Source: Oscillospiraceae bacterium
GTDB lineage: Bacteria; Bacillota; Clostridia; Oscillospirales; Ruminococcaceae
Direction of reading: 5' to 3'
DNA length: 64,000 bases
Assembly: GCA_031282245.1 (NCBI GenBank)
Contig: JAITEB010000045.1
Span: 1-64,000, forward strand
Under the pieces are notes generated by a model. The model had not been told where the DNA came from. It saw only the letters and a list, made by a program, of their open reading frames with translations, and did not search any database. The translations under genes were made by a program, and so were the position numbers. Each line of letters begins with the position of its first letter. The stretch's first letter is position 1. This document shows, piece after piece, positions 1 through 10,731 of this stretch.

Positions 1-1386
1 AGGTTTTCGTATGCTTAATATTAACAAAATAATTATAACAAGTAACAACAATAGTGCTGTAGCCATAATAATTACTGCACGTTCTTTAACTTTTCTCTCT
101 TCTTCAAGAAGGGGTGTCAGCTTGTCTTCTATTCCAAATTTTGCCGTTCCTGCTACTATGGTTAAGCCTTCCGAGACCAAATTTACCTCGGCTGTGCAGG
201 TCAAAAGCCACCCTTCCGGCAGTTCAGCAACTATTTTCCCTCTTTCAATTTTTCCAATAATTTCTTTTTCTTCGCCCGAACTAACGTTTTTTATTTGTAC
301 TGTAATCCTGAACTTTGAAAAATCTCCTGTCTTCAGGATGGATTTTCCTGATTTGTCATCAATCACATCCGCAACCAAAATTGCTGACTGAGTCTTGTCT
401 TTTGTGTTAGCCGAAACCTCGGCGGAAGCCTCTAAATGCACCGAATATGACAAAATGTAATAAATCTTAATACTTTTTTCGCCTGCGCTCTTAAACTTTA
501 TCAGCAAATCCTCTTTAACAGGCTTGTCTATGATTAAAATTTTGAACGATTCACCTGAAATCATCTTGGATTCTTTTTGATACGACTGGAATGATATGTC
601 AGAAACTGGAGTTTCGGAGGAAAAAAACACTTTAATTTTACTTATATATTCTGTCGGAATTGGGATAGTAACTTCTCTCTGTTCATTTTCTGTACTCAAG
701 CTGGTAATTGTATAAAAATTTTCCTTATAATATGGAAGGCACAAGCTTTCAACAGCCTTTTCGAGGTCGCTTAATTCCTTAATATCTTTGATTTCTCCGC
801 CGCTTTCCCGGCTTAATTGCGCAATTTTCTCAATATTCCCGTTAAAATAAGGCGAAATTATATAAGTATCTATAATTATTTTAGATTTTTTTGCCTTTTC
901 CAATGTTTCATACAGCAAATTTTCCGCTTCAGCGGCCTGAGTCTGACTTGCCCCGCTTCCCAAATATAGCTCGCCATCTGCAATTAGGATTATTTTACAA
1001 TTGCCGCCTTGACCTTCCAACAAGTTAACCGCCGCTTCCAACCCCGCGGCTAGATTCGTATTGCCTTTGTATGTTATTTGTTGTAAATATTCTGTAATGT
1101 TACTCTCGCTCTCATTTAGTAGCTGGCTATTTATGGTTACATTATCGGAATATGTTACCAATCCGACTTTCGCTTCTTTTGGAAGCAAATTCACGGCCAT
1201 TTCGAGGCAATTTTTAACTCCTTTTCCTTCCGGATCGGAGGTCTCCATTGAGCCGCTTGTATCAACCAAAAATACAATATTTGGAAAATTCGCATCCTCT
1301 GCATAATATAAAATATTATTGGCTTTAATGGAAAATATAAAAAATATCAGGAGAGAAACTGCAAATTTTGATGAAAAGTATCTCAT
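1..1386 (-). CDS. VWA-domain surface protein, C-terminus cut by window edge
   Basis: The reading frame opens at ATG 1386 and stays open to base 1 (462 codons, no stop). An N-terminal hydrophobic segment (about residues 8-20) looks like a signal peptide. It is followed by a von Willebrand A domain with a complete first MIDAS motif, D42-T-S44-G-S46. A segment rich in Lys, Glu and beta-prone residues follows, and a strongly hydrophobic helix ending in S-I-R-K-P reaches the window edge, so the protein is probably a membrane-anchored exoprotein with its VWA domain outside. A GGAG lies 5-8 bases before the ATG. The base composition is AT-rich compared with ligA and later genes. The ligand is unknown; VWA domains usually bind proteins through a metal ion. 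Confidence 0.8.
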   Translation of the reverse strand, partial: MRYFSSKFAVSLLIFFIFSIKANNILYYAEDANFPNIVFLVDTSGSMETSDPEGKGVKNCLEMAVNLLPKEAKVGLVTYSDNVTINSQLLNESESNITEYLQQITYKGNTNLAAGLEAAVNLLEGQGGNCKIILIADGELYLGSGASQTQAAEAENLLYETLEKAKKSKIIIDTYIISPYFNGNIEKIAQLSRESGGEIKDIKELSDLEKAVESLCLPYYKENFYTITSLSTENEQREVTIPIPTEYISKIKVFFSSETPVSDISFQSYQKESKMISGESFKILIIDKPVKEDLLIKFKSAGEKSIKIYYILSYSVHLEASAEVSANTKDKTQSAILVADVIDDKSGKSILKTGDFSKFRITVQIKNVSSGEEKEIIGKIERGKIVAELPEGWLLTCTAEVNLVSEGLTIVAGTAKFGIEDKLTPLLEEERKVKERAVIIMATALLLLLVIIILLILSIRKP

Positions 1387-2076
1387 TTTAAACTCTCCAT
1401 AATATAAAAATTTGGTAAAAATTTTCCTGAAATATATAAAAATACTGCCACTCGACTGATTTCTAGCTTATTTGCATATTTTTTCTAACCGTCATAGGCA
1501 TCGGAGCGTCCAATACACAAAAAGTATCAACCAGCAAACTGCAGTCACTAATTAATTATTTATTTCATTTTATTAATAAGAATAATACAGTTTTTTTGAG
1601 TTGTCAATAACTTTTTAGTGTAAATATATAGGTATATTAATTTCCATTAAAATTATTTATCTACTAATGTCAAAAATACAAAGTAATTTTTGGAAGTATT
1701 TCAGGGCGCTATAGAATTAGTGAACTGATTGTGAGCTGTATAATAGTTGGAATGGTCTTCTGTTCGCTTTTGGATACCATTGGCTATAATCAAACTCGTT
1801 GCCTTCCATATTGGTATAAATGCCCAGAATTCGGAAGTTTCTTTCAGGTTTGCGCCATTGTTTAAGCTTGTGTGAAGTTGCAGGCCGATAGGCTCGGAAC
1901 GCGTCTTTTTTCTCAATTCTGTAATTCTTTATTATGCGCCAAGAAAAGCGCAAAAACTAAAATTGTTTGTTGATTTTTTTGGCGGAGCATAGTATAATTC
2001 TAAGTGATAAACGTTTTGCCCTACACAAAAGCAAAGCTTAAACTATATATTCTGATAATAACGGAGGACTTTCCGC
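1387..2076. other. AT-rich intergenic region
   Basis: About 690 bases lie between the divergent VWA gene and the OadG-like gene. Two overlapping minus-strand reading frames around 1701-1953 have no ribosome-binding site and no recognisable domain, so I do not call them genes. The only element I can support is the plus-strand promoter at 1970-1998. Confidence 0.5.
1970..1998 (+). promoter_or_regulatory. Sigma-A promoter for the OadG-like gene
   Basis: TTGATT (1970-1975), a 17-base spacer and a consensus TATAAT (1993-1998) lie 79 bases before the OadG-like start codon. Confidence 0.65.
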
Positions 2077-2436
2077 ATGATGAATTTCAACAGCCTTGGA
2101 AGTGTTATTGTTACAGCTTTTATCTGCCTTGTGGCTTCTGCCCTTTTGATTTTTGCCCTTGCTACGCTCTACCGCAAAAACTTAAAGAAAAATACTCCTG
2201 CCGTTTCATATGATTTTGCGCCCGACGTACTGAAATCGGCGCCGGCCGCTGCGGCCTTGCCCCCGGAAGACGGCTACGCCGAGGAAATTGTCGCGGCGAT
2301 AACCGGAGCGATTATGGCGACGCGCTCGGCTTCCGGTGAAAACCGGCCTTTCGCGGTAAAGCGAATCAGCAAAGACAAGAGCCGCCATTCCGCCTGGCGC
2401 TTTGCGGGCCTGAAACAAAACCTTACACAGATATAA
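2077..2436 (+). CDS. OadG-like small membrane protein (decarboxylase gamma-chain family)
   Basis: A 119-residue protein has one N-terminal transmembrane helix (about residues 8-32), a Pro/Ala-rich linker and a short C-terminal block (EEIVAAITGAIMATRS, then AVKRI and a W-x-x-AG-like ending). This resembles the gamma chain of sodium-pumping oxaloacetate or methylmalonyl-CoA decarboxylases, in which the chain anchors the catalytic alpha subunit to the membrane beta subunit. GGAGGA lies 8 bases before the ATG. It has its own promoter and terminator, and no alpha or beta subunit is nearby, so its partner must be encoded elsewhere or it does another job. The family call rests on architecture and a short motif. 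Confidence 0.6.
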   Translation: MMNFNSLGSVIVTAFICLVASALLIFALATLYRKNLKKNTPAVSYDFAPDVLKSAPAAAALPPEDGYAEEIVAAITGAIMATRSASGENRPFAVKRISKDKSRHSAWRFAGLKQNLTQI

Positions 2437-2437
2437 G

Positions 2438-2480
2438 AAAGCAAAGGGGGAGGCGGCCGCAAACCTTCTCCTTTTGCTTT
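2438..2480 (+). terminator. Terminator of the OadG-like gene
   Basis: An imperfect inverted repeat (AAAGCAAAGGGGGAGG at 2438-2453 against CCTTCTCCTTTTGCTTT at 2464-2480) begins one base after the stop codon and runs into a T-rich stretch. Confidence 0.7.
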
Positions 2481-2548
2481 TATACTTTCGGAAAATGTGC
2501 TATAATAATTATAACAGCAAAATTTTATAAAGAGCGGCAAAGGAGTAA

Positions 2549-4548
<2,000 letters not shown>

Positions 4549-4549
<1 letters not shown>

Positions 4550-4821
4550 TGCCTGGGATCGACGTCAAAAAAATCGCGCGCTTGTCAAGACTTTTGATAG
4601 ACAACAGCGAAGCGGAACATTTTCAGCGCGAAATGGAAAATATTATCGCAATGGTGGAGAGACTGCCGGATACGTCCGATATTGTTTTAAGACTGAACCC
4701 GGAAGACAAAATGGAGCTTCGCGCGGACAAAACCGGGCCTTCGCTCAAACGGGACGAGCTTTTGAAGAATGCCCCGCAAAGCGAAGCAGGCTGTTTTGTC
4801 GTTCCGAAAGTCGTAGAATAG
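4549..4821 (+). CDS. gatC: Asp/Glu-tRNA amidotransferase subunit C
   Basis: This 90-residue GatC is the small chaperone-like subunit that holds GatA and GatB together in the complex that amidates Glu-tRNA(Gln) or Asp-tRNA(Asn). The N-terminal helix pattern (V-K-K-I-A-R-L-S-R-L) and the closing L-R-x-D region, followed by a C-terminal valine-rich V-P-K-V-V-E, are typical. It overlaps ligA by one base and precedes gatA and gatB. Confidence 0.93.
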
Positions 4822-4879
4822 GGGATCCGCGCTGTCGGCGCGCCAAAACATAAACGCATTTAATACAAGGAGTTTGAGC

Positions 4880-6340
4880 ATGGAACTGTACGAATATACG
4901 GCGGCGGAACTTTCGGCGATGTTCCGGGCGGGGGAATGCTCCGCCGAAGAAATAACCCGCAGCGCCCTTGACAGGATAAACACAGCCGAAGATAAAATAC
5001 AGGCGTTTTTGACCGTTACAGAAGAAAACGCGCTGGAAACCGCAAAGAGCGCCGATAAAAAATTTTCCGCGGGGGAAACTCTTCCGCCGCTTGCGGGAAT
5101 CCCCATCGGGATTAAAGACAATATTTGCACAAACGGTATTTTGACCACCTGCGCCTCTAAAATTCTGGGGAATTTTATCCCTCCATATGACGCGACGGTG
5201 ATAAAAAAAATAAAGACGCATTATATGCCAATTTTGGGAAAAATGAATCTTGACGAGTTCGCAATGGGCTCTTCCTGCGAAAATTCTTATTTTAAGAAAA
5301 CCCGCAACCCTTATGATACAGAGCGCGTCCCCGGCGGTTCGTCGGGGGGCTGCGCCGCCGCCGTTTCCGCGGGGGAAGTTCCTCTTGCGCTTGGATCCGA
5401 TACGGGCGGTTCAATCCGGCAGCCCGCGTCTTACTGCGGAAATGTCGGTCTTAAGCCGACTTATGGAAGCGTTTCGCGATACGGGCTTGTTGCGTTCGCG
5501 TCGTCGCTTGACCAGATAGGCGTTTTTGCAAAAACGGCGGAAGACGCGGCTTTGCTTTACTCCGTTATCTGCGGCAAGGACGAGAAGGACGCAACGTCAG
5601 TTCGGCGGGAATATCCCGATTTTGCCGCGGATATCAGCAATTTCGACTGCAAAAAACTGCGCGCGGGCGTTCCGAAAGAGTATTTCGGGCCGGGAATTGA
5701 CGGCGAAGTCCGCGACAGCGTTTACAAAGCGATAGAGCTTTTGAAGGAGAACGGCGCGGAAATCCGGGAAATAAGCCTGCCCAGCACGGACTACGCCCTT
5801 TCCGCCTATTATATTATCGCCTGCGCGGAAGCTTCGTCAAACCTGGCGCGCTTTGACGGCGTTAAATACGGCTACAGATCGGAAAAATTCGAGAATCTGA
5901 TTGACATGTACGAGCGCAGCAGAAGCGAAGGCTTTGGCGACGAAGTGAAACGCCGCATAATGCTGGGCGCTTTTGTTCTCAGTTCCGGTTATATCGACGC
6001 TTATTACAATAAGGCAAAAGCGACACAGGCGTTAATTTCGCGCGAGTTCGCCTCCGCCTTTGAACAGGCGGATTTGATTATCACGCCCACTTCCCCGACG
6101 ACGGCTTTCAAGCTGGGAGAAAAAACCGCCGACCCGCTCCAGATGTACGCTTCGGATATTTGCACCGTCACGGTCAACATTGCGGGACTGCCGGGATTGA
6201 ATGTGCCCTGCGGGCTTGACGGCAAGGGACTGCCGATTGGTATGCAGTTTGTCGGGCCGCATTTTTCGGAGGAAATTTTGCTGAAAGCCGCGCATTTTTA
6301 TGAAAGCTTGCGCGGGGAACTGCCCAGGGCGCTTCTGTAG
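4880..6340 (+). CDS. gatA: Asp/Glu-tRNA amidotransferase subunit A
   Basis: The glutaminase subunit of the GatCAB complex and a member of the amidase signature family. The Ser-cisSer-Lys triad is visible as Lys79 (G-I-K-D-N), Ser154 (G-G-S-S-G-G) and Ser178 (D-T-G-G-S-I-R-Q). Length (486 aa) is normal. ATG 4880 is chosen over an in-frame TTG at 4874 because AAGGAG at 4867-4872 lies 7 bases before the ATG but only 1 base before the TTG. It supplies ammonia for transamidation on GatB. Confidence 0.96.
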   Translation: MELYEYTAAELSAMFRAGECSAEEITRSALDRINTAEDKIQAFLTVTEENALETAKSADKKFSAGETLPPLAGIPIGIKDNICTNGILTTCASKILGNFIPPYDATVIKKIKTHYMPILGKMNLDEFAMGSSCENSYFKKTRNPYDTERVPGGSSGGCAAAVSAGEVPLALGSDTGGSIRQPASYCGNVGLKPTYGSVSRYGLVAFASSLDQIGVFAKTAEDAALLYSVICGKDEKDATSVRREYPDFAADISNFDCKKLRAGVPKEYFGPGIDGEVRDSVYKAIELLKENGAEIREISLPSTDYALSAYYIIACAEASSNLARFDGVKYGYRSEKFENLIDMYERSRSEGFGDEVKRRIMLGAFVLSSGYIDAYYNKAKATQALISREFASAFEQADLIITPTSPTTAFKLGEKTADPLQMYASDICTVTVNIAGLPGLNVPCGLDGKGLPIGMQFVGPHFSEEILLKAAHFYESLRGELPRALL

Positions 6341-6414
6341 GGGGGAAGCAATCAGCCCGCGCGCCGGACACGCACGAACGCTTTATTATTCATCAAACAA
6401 GGGGTCTTCCAAAA

Positions 6415-7860
6415 ATGCCTGGATTAAACGAAAAATACGAGATAATAGTCGGACTGGAAGTTCACGCCGAACTCTCGACCGAAACAAAAATATACTGCGC
6501 CTGCAAGAATTCATTCGGCGCGGAAGTCAACACCCAGTGCTGCGAAATTTGCACGGGTCTTCCCGGCACGCTTCCAACGCTTAACGAGAAGGTCGTCGAG
6601 TACGCAGTCAGGATGGGGCTTGCCGCAAACTGCAAAATAAATAATATTACAAAGCAGGACAGGAAAAATTATTTTTACCCGGACTTGCCGAAGGCGTATC
6701 AGATATCGCAGTACGACGTGCCCCTCTGTCAGAACGGCTGGCTTGATTTTCTGGTGGACGGCGAAGAAAGGCGGGTGGGGATAACGCGCATTCACATTGA
6801 GGAAGACGCGGGGAAGCTCCTCCACGGCGAAAGCTTTTCCGGCTCCCTTGTGGATTTCAACAGGTGCGGCGTGCCTCTTATAGAGATCGTCTCGGAGCCT
6901 GACATAAGAAGCTCCAAAGAAGCCAAAGCCTATCTTGAGACGCTCAAACAAATCCTGGTATATCTGGGCGTGTCCGACGGCAAAATGCAGGAAGGTTCTA
7001 TCCGCTGCGACGTTAACGTGTCCGTCCGGTTGAAAGGTCAGGAAGGATTTAATAACCGGGTCGAGATGAAAAACGTCAACACTTTTTCCGGAGCCGCCCG
7101 CGCGATTGATTACGAGGCCGCCAGACAGTCCGCCCTTATGGAAGCGGGGGAAACCGTCGGGCAGGAGACCCGCCGCTGGGACGACGTCAAAGGCGAAAAC
7201 ATTCTTTTGCGCAGCAAAGAAAACGCGATGGATTACCGGTATTTCCCGGAGCCGGATTTAAAAACTATCGTTGTTGACGATAGTTTTGTAAGCGCGCTGA
7301 AAGAGGGTTTGCCGGAACTGCCCAACAGGAAGACTGCGCGCTATATGCGCGAATACGGCCTTCCGGCCTATGACGCCGGTCTTCTGGCGGAAAGCATGGA
7401 CAGGGCCGCGTTTTTTGAGCGGGCCGCGGCGCTTGGCCTTTGCCAGCCGAAAAATATTTCAAACTGGCTCCTGGGGGATATTACCTATTTTTTGCGCGAA
7501 AAAAAGATGGAACTTTCCGAAAGCGCCGTCACGCCGGAAAAGCTTGCCGATATGGTCAGCCGGCTTGAAAAGGGCGAAATTTCCGGCGCCGCCGCAAAAA
7601 TAGTTGCGGAAGCTCTGCTTGACAGCGGGCTTAGCGCCGGGGAAATCATCAGCGAAAAGGGTCTTGCGCAGGTTTCCGACAGGGACGCGCTGGAATCAAT
7701 AGTTGATGCGGTTCTGGCCGACAGCGAAAAGGCCGTTATCCAGTATAAGTCCGGCAAAACGAATGTGCTTGGCTTTTTGGTCGGGCAGTGCATGAAACGC
7801 TCCAAAGGCAAAGGGAATCCGGCTGTTTTGAGCGGGATTATCGCGGAAAGGCTTAAATAA
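6415..7860 (+). CDS. gatB: Asp/Glu-tRNA amidotransferase subunit B
   Basis: GatB (481 aa) binds misacylated tRNA and carries the kinase and amidotransferase site. The opening E-I-I-V-G-L-E-V-H-A-E-L, the metal-binding CAC and C-C-E-I-C-x-G-L-P-G region, the long GatB core and the C-terminal tail domain (YqeY-like, ending near K-S-K-G-K-G-N-P) are all present. Its TAA overlaps the next start (TAATG), which joins the following secreted-protein gene to the operon. Confidence 0.96.
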   Translation: MPGLNEKYEIIVGLEVHAELSTETKIYCACKNSFGAEVNTQCCEICTGLPGTLPTLNEKVVEYAVRMGLAANCKINNITKQDRKNYFYPDLPKAYQISQYDVPLCQNGWLDFLVDGEERRVGITRIHIEEDAGKLLHGESFSGSLVDFNRCGVPLIEIVSEPDIRSSKEAKAYLETLKQILVYLGVSDGKMQEGSIRCDVNVSVRLKGQEGFNNRVEMKNVNTFSGAARAIDYEAARQSALMEAGETVGQETRRWDDVKGENILLRSKENAMDYRYFPEPDLKTIVVDDSFVSALKEGLPELPNRKTARYMREYGLPAYDAGLLAESMDRAAFFERAAALGLCQPKNISNWLLGDITYFLREKKMELSESAVTPEKLADMVSRLEKGEISGAAAKIVAEALLDSGLSAGEIISEKGLAQVSDRDALESIVDAVLADSEKAVIQYKSGKTNVLGFLVGQCMKRSKGKGNPAVLSGIIAERLK

Positions 7861-8561
7861 TGCGTCTGGCAAAAATAATGCTGACGGTTTTGCTTATTTT
7901 AACCGCGGCCCTTGTCACACATTTTGTTTTTAACTTGGGAAGTTTTGAATTCATCGCCGATCTGAGCTTGCCGGGTCGTTCCGCAGATCCGGGGGAACCC
8001 GGGGATTCTTCGGATAGCAAGCTTTCTTCGCGGGAAGAACCCCCGGCGGAAGCTTCGGCCGACTGGAAATATTATTACTCTGACGACGCGCCCTTTACGG
8101 ACGGGACAAGAGCGGGATCCGAAACTCTTCTGAAAGCCGGAGATATTTTTCTGGGCTGGGAACTGAAAGAGCTGGAGGCCGTCCGCGAAGAAAACACGGG
8201 CGCCGGGGAGAAACGCTACAACCTTAAGAAAGCCCGCTTTGACGGGGAAGTCACTGTAAAATGCAGCGTCGTCTATACGCCTGACGGTCTTTCTGGCGGG
8301 AGCGTCCTCATAACGCTTGCGGACGAGTCCGCCGGGCTTGTTCCTTTGCCTTATTACAGCGACAGGGATATCATAAGCTTTTTTGCCCGAAACGGCTCGG
8401 ATGTTATAGAGTGGCTTGGCGGATGGGATCAGCCGGGGTTTATCTATGAAGACGCCGAGGCGACAATCGGGAGTCTGGAATTTACAAGCGGCGCTTCGGG
8501 CGCTGTGTATATAAGCAGCCTGCAATGCTATGGCTTGAGAAAGCCTTTGGACGAAAGCTAA
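7860..8561 (+). CDS. Secreted/anchored protein, paralog of the next gene
   Basis: The function is not recognised. The 233 residues begin with a signal-anchor helix (about 6-28, no lipobox cysteine) and a Ser/Glu/Pro-rich spacer. A folded-looking domain from about residue 68 contains L-L-K-A-G-D-I-F-L-G-W and later D-V-I-E-W-L-G-G. The same two landmarks, at similar spacing, occur in the following gene, so the pair arose by tandem duplication. It is coupled to gatB by a TAATG overlap, which suggests co-transcription rather than shared function. Likely location is outside the membrane. Confidence 0.7.
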   Translation: MRLAKIMLTVLLILTAALVTHFVFNLGSFEFIADLSLPGRSADPGEPGDSSDSKLSSREEPPAEASADWKYYYSDDAPFTDGTRAGSETLLKAGDIFLGWELKELEAVREENTGAGEKRYNLKKARFDGEVTVKCSVVYTPDGLSGGSVLITLADESAGLVPLPYYSDRDIISFFARNGSDVIEWLGGWDQPGFIYEDAEATIGSLEFTSGASGAVYISSLQCYGLRKPLDES

Positions 8562-8585
8562 AACTTTTGAAAGGCGGAACAAAAA

Positions 8586-9392
8586 ATGAAAAAGGCAGTT
8601 ATACCGGAACTGCTGCTGACAGTACTGATTTTGACCTGCTCTTGTTCCGGACGGGATGCGCCCTCAAAAGCCCAGGAAATTTCTGAAAGCGTTCCGGAAA
8701 TATCTTCGGCGGCCTCGACATTTATTGATGAAAGCTCACAGTCAGTTTCTCCCGCGGCTTCTTCCCTGCTGGAGAACTCGTCGTCTCAACAATCCGTTTC
8801 AGGCGCAGCCAGCGCCGTCGCAGACCCCGACGAGGACGCCGGATATCCCGCGCGGCAGCCAGGCGCGCCTGTTTCGCAGGCGTTTTCTTCCCTGCCGGCA
8901 AGCTCTGCGGCGGCAAACTCCAAAGAAACTTTCAGCGCGGGCGGGATACAAATCCAAGGCTCGGACGCCGCGTATTTTTCCGACGCGGCGGGAAGTTTAT
9001 CGCCCGTTCTGCTGGAGGCGGGAGACAAGTTCCTTGGCTGGACTGTTCTGGAAATATCATCCCGGCGCTCCGGTTCCGTCGGCGCGCTTTTCTCGGGCGA
9101 GCAGAGAGTGAGCGGCAGCGTCGAGTTCGACGCCGCTTTCTACAACAACTACAGGATTTATCTTGACAGCGGCTATAAAAAAGCTTTTCCGCGCCCAATT
9201 GATCCAAATAACCCGCAGATAAACACAGAACCGTTCTTTTTGCTGGTGGATAACAGCGACGAGCTTATCAAGTGGCTTGGCGGCGAGAAAAAGCCGGATT
9301 TCGGCCGGCAAAGTCTGGTGCTTGACCGGTATTATATTATGCAGGAAGACGACATAGAAGTCTGCTCCGTTCGTGTGAAAGCGCTTGCATAG
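8586..9392 (+). CDS. Ser-rich lipoprotein, paralog of the preceding gene
   Basis: This 268-residue protein has a signal sequence ending at cysteines 18 and 20 (a plausible, not perfect lipobox). A long low-complexity Ser/Ala/Glu stalk (about 25-125) follows, then a C-terminal domain with L-L-E-A-G-D-K-F-L-G-W and D-E-L-I-K-W-L-G-G that matches its upstream neighbour. The stalk suggests the domain is held away from the membrane across the wall. No enzyme motif is visible. Confidence 0.7.
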   Translation: MKKAVIPELLLTVLILTCSCSGRDAPSKAQEISESVPEISSAASTFIDESSQSVSPAASSLLENSSSQQSVSGAASAVADPDEDAGYPARQPGAPVSQAFSSLPASSAAANSKETFSAGGIQIQGSDAAYFSDAAGSLSPVLLEAGDKFLGWTVLEISSRRSGSVGALFSGEQRVSGSVEFDAAFYNNYRIYLDSGYKKAFPRPIDPNNPQINTEPFFLLVDNSDELIKWLGGEKKPDFGRQSLVLDRYYIMQEDDIEVCSVRVKALA

Positions 9393-9429
9393 CGCCGGCG
9401 GAGAATTCTGTGCGTAAATAAAAAAGGGG

Positions 9430-10641
9430 ATGTTCAAAATAAAATTTGGAAAAAATCCGCGGCATTTATTAACGGCGCTATATGCCTTTCTGGTTGTCTG
9501 CGCGTCCATGCTGTTTTTCTTCTTGCTCAATCATTTTGATATTGTCAAGGCGTCCCTGGCAAATGTCGTGAAAATTCTCTCTCCTTTTATTGTGGGCTGT
9601 TCGCTCGCTTTTATTTTAAACCCGGTTTTAAAGTATTTTGAGGCTGCGTACAAGTTAATTTTAGAGAAAAAAAAAGAACGCCCAAAGCTTAAACGCGCCC
9701 TTGCGCTTCTTTCCGCCGTTCTGATTTTTGTTTTGGGAATCGGGGCTTTGCTTTTGGGTATAATACCGCAAACGCTCAGCAGCATAGAGTCTCTTGTGCC
9801 AATAGTTTACAGATGGGCTTTGCGGCTTATAGACCTGCTTGCGACTGTGCTTGCCGAAAGCCATCTTGAAACTTTCCTGGGACCCGACCAAATCCAGCAG
9901 GTGAAAGACGCGCTTAATCAGGCCACAATGCGGATTTATGAGCTTGCCCAGCGGCTTATACCTCAGCTTATTACTCTTGTGTTTTCCATTGCCACAAGCT
10001 TCTGGAATTTTGTTATCGGGCTTATTATCGCTATTTATATTCTTGCCGGAAAGGAAAAGTTCAAGGGCCAGTTTCGCAAAGCCGTCGTCTCGGTGCTCAG
10101 CGAGCGGGCGGCGGGCAGGCTTATCCGGTTTGTCACCCTTGCGAACAAAATTTTCAGCCGGTATATTCTCGGCCAGCTTACGGACGCGCTCCTTGTGGGC
10201 ATTATCTGCTTTATTTTTACTTTTTTTGTTTTCAAGGCCGAATTTGCCGTTCTGATTGCGGTGGTTGTCGCGGTCACAAATATTATTCCCTATTTCGGGC
10301 CGTTTATGGGCGGTTTTTTCGGCGGGATGATCCTGCTGATACAGAATCCTCTAAAGGCTTTGTTTTTCGGCGTGTTTATCCTGATTTTGCAGCAGGTTGA
10401 CGGGAATATCATCTCCCCGCGCATTCTTGGCGAATCGACCGGGCTTAACGGGATATGGATAATCTTTGCCGTGACAGTCGGCGGCGGGATTTTCGGAATG
10501 CCGGGAATGATTCTCGGCGTGCCTGTTTTCGCGGTGGTCTATTCGGTTGTCTGCGTTCTCCTCAACAAGCGCCTCAAAAGCAAAGGGCTTTCCGACGACA
10601 TAAAACAGTATCTGAACGAAGATCAGGCTAAATTTTTGTGA
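9430..10641 (+). CDS. AI-2E family (PerM/YtvI-like) membrane permease
   Basis: A 403-residue polytopic protein of the AI-2E/UPF0118 transporter family. It has paired N-terminal helices, a large soluble loop around 130-210, and the family's C-terminal hydrophobic block containing V-T-N-I-I-P-Y-F-G-P and Q-Q-V-D-G-N-I-I-S-P. Family members export small molecules or exchange ions; the substrate here cannot be told. The Shine-Dalgarno AAAAGGGG abuts the ATG with no spacer, which is unusual, and no better in-frame start is nearby. Confidence 0.85.
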   Translation: MFKIKFGKNPRHLLTALYAFLVVCASMLFFFLLNHFDIVKASLANVVKILSPFIVGCSLAFILNPVLKYFEAAYKLILEKKKERPKLKRALALLSAVLIFVLGIGALLLGIIPQTLSSIESLVPIVYRWALRLIDLLATVLAESHLETFLGPDQIQQVKDALNQATMRIYELAQRLIPQLITLVFSIATSFWNFVIGLIIAIYILAGKEKFKGQFRKAVVSVLSERAAGRLIRFVTLANKIFSRYILGQLTDALLVGIICFIFTFFVFKAEFAVLIAVVVAVTNIIPYFGPFMGGFFGGMILLIQNPLKALFFGVFILILQQVDGNIISPRILGESTGLNGIWIIFAVTVGGGIFGMPGMILGVPVFAVVYSVVCVLLNKRLKSKGLSDDIKQYLNEDQAKFL

Positions 10642-10731
10642 CGCTTCAAATTTCAAGCGCGAAAAAAATAAATAATATTGATATTCACAGACTGACTAAC
10701 TCATCTCAATCACGAAAGGACTTATTAAAAA

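Noticed and set aside
1701-1953. Two overlapping minus-strand reading frames of 71 and 78 codons
   Set aside because: No ribosome-binding site, no domain, and the two frames overlap almost fully; at best a decayed remnant.
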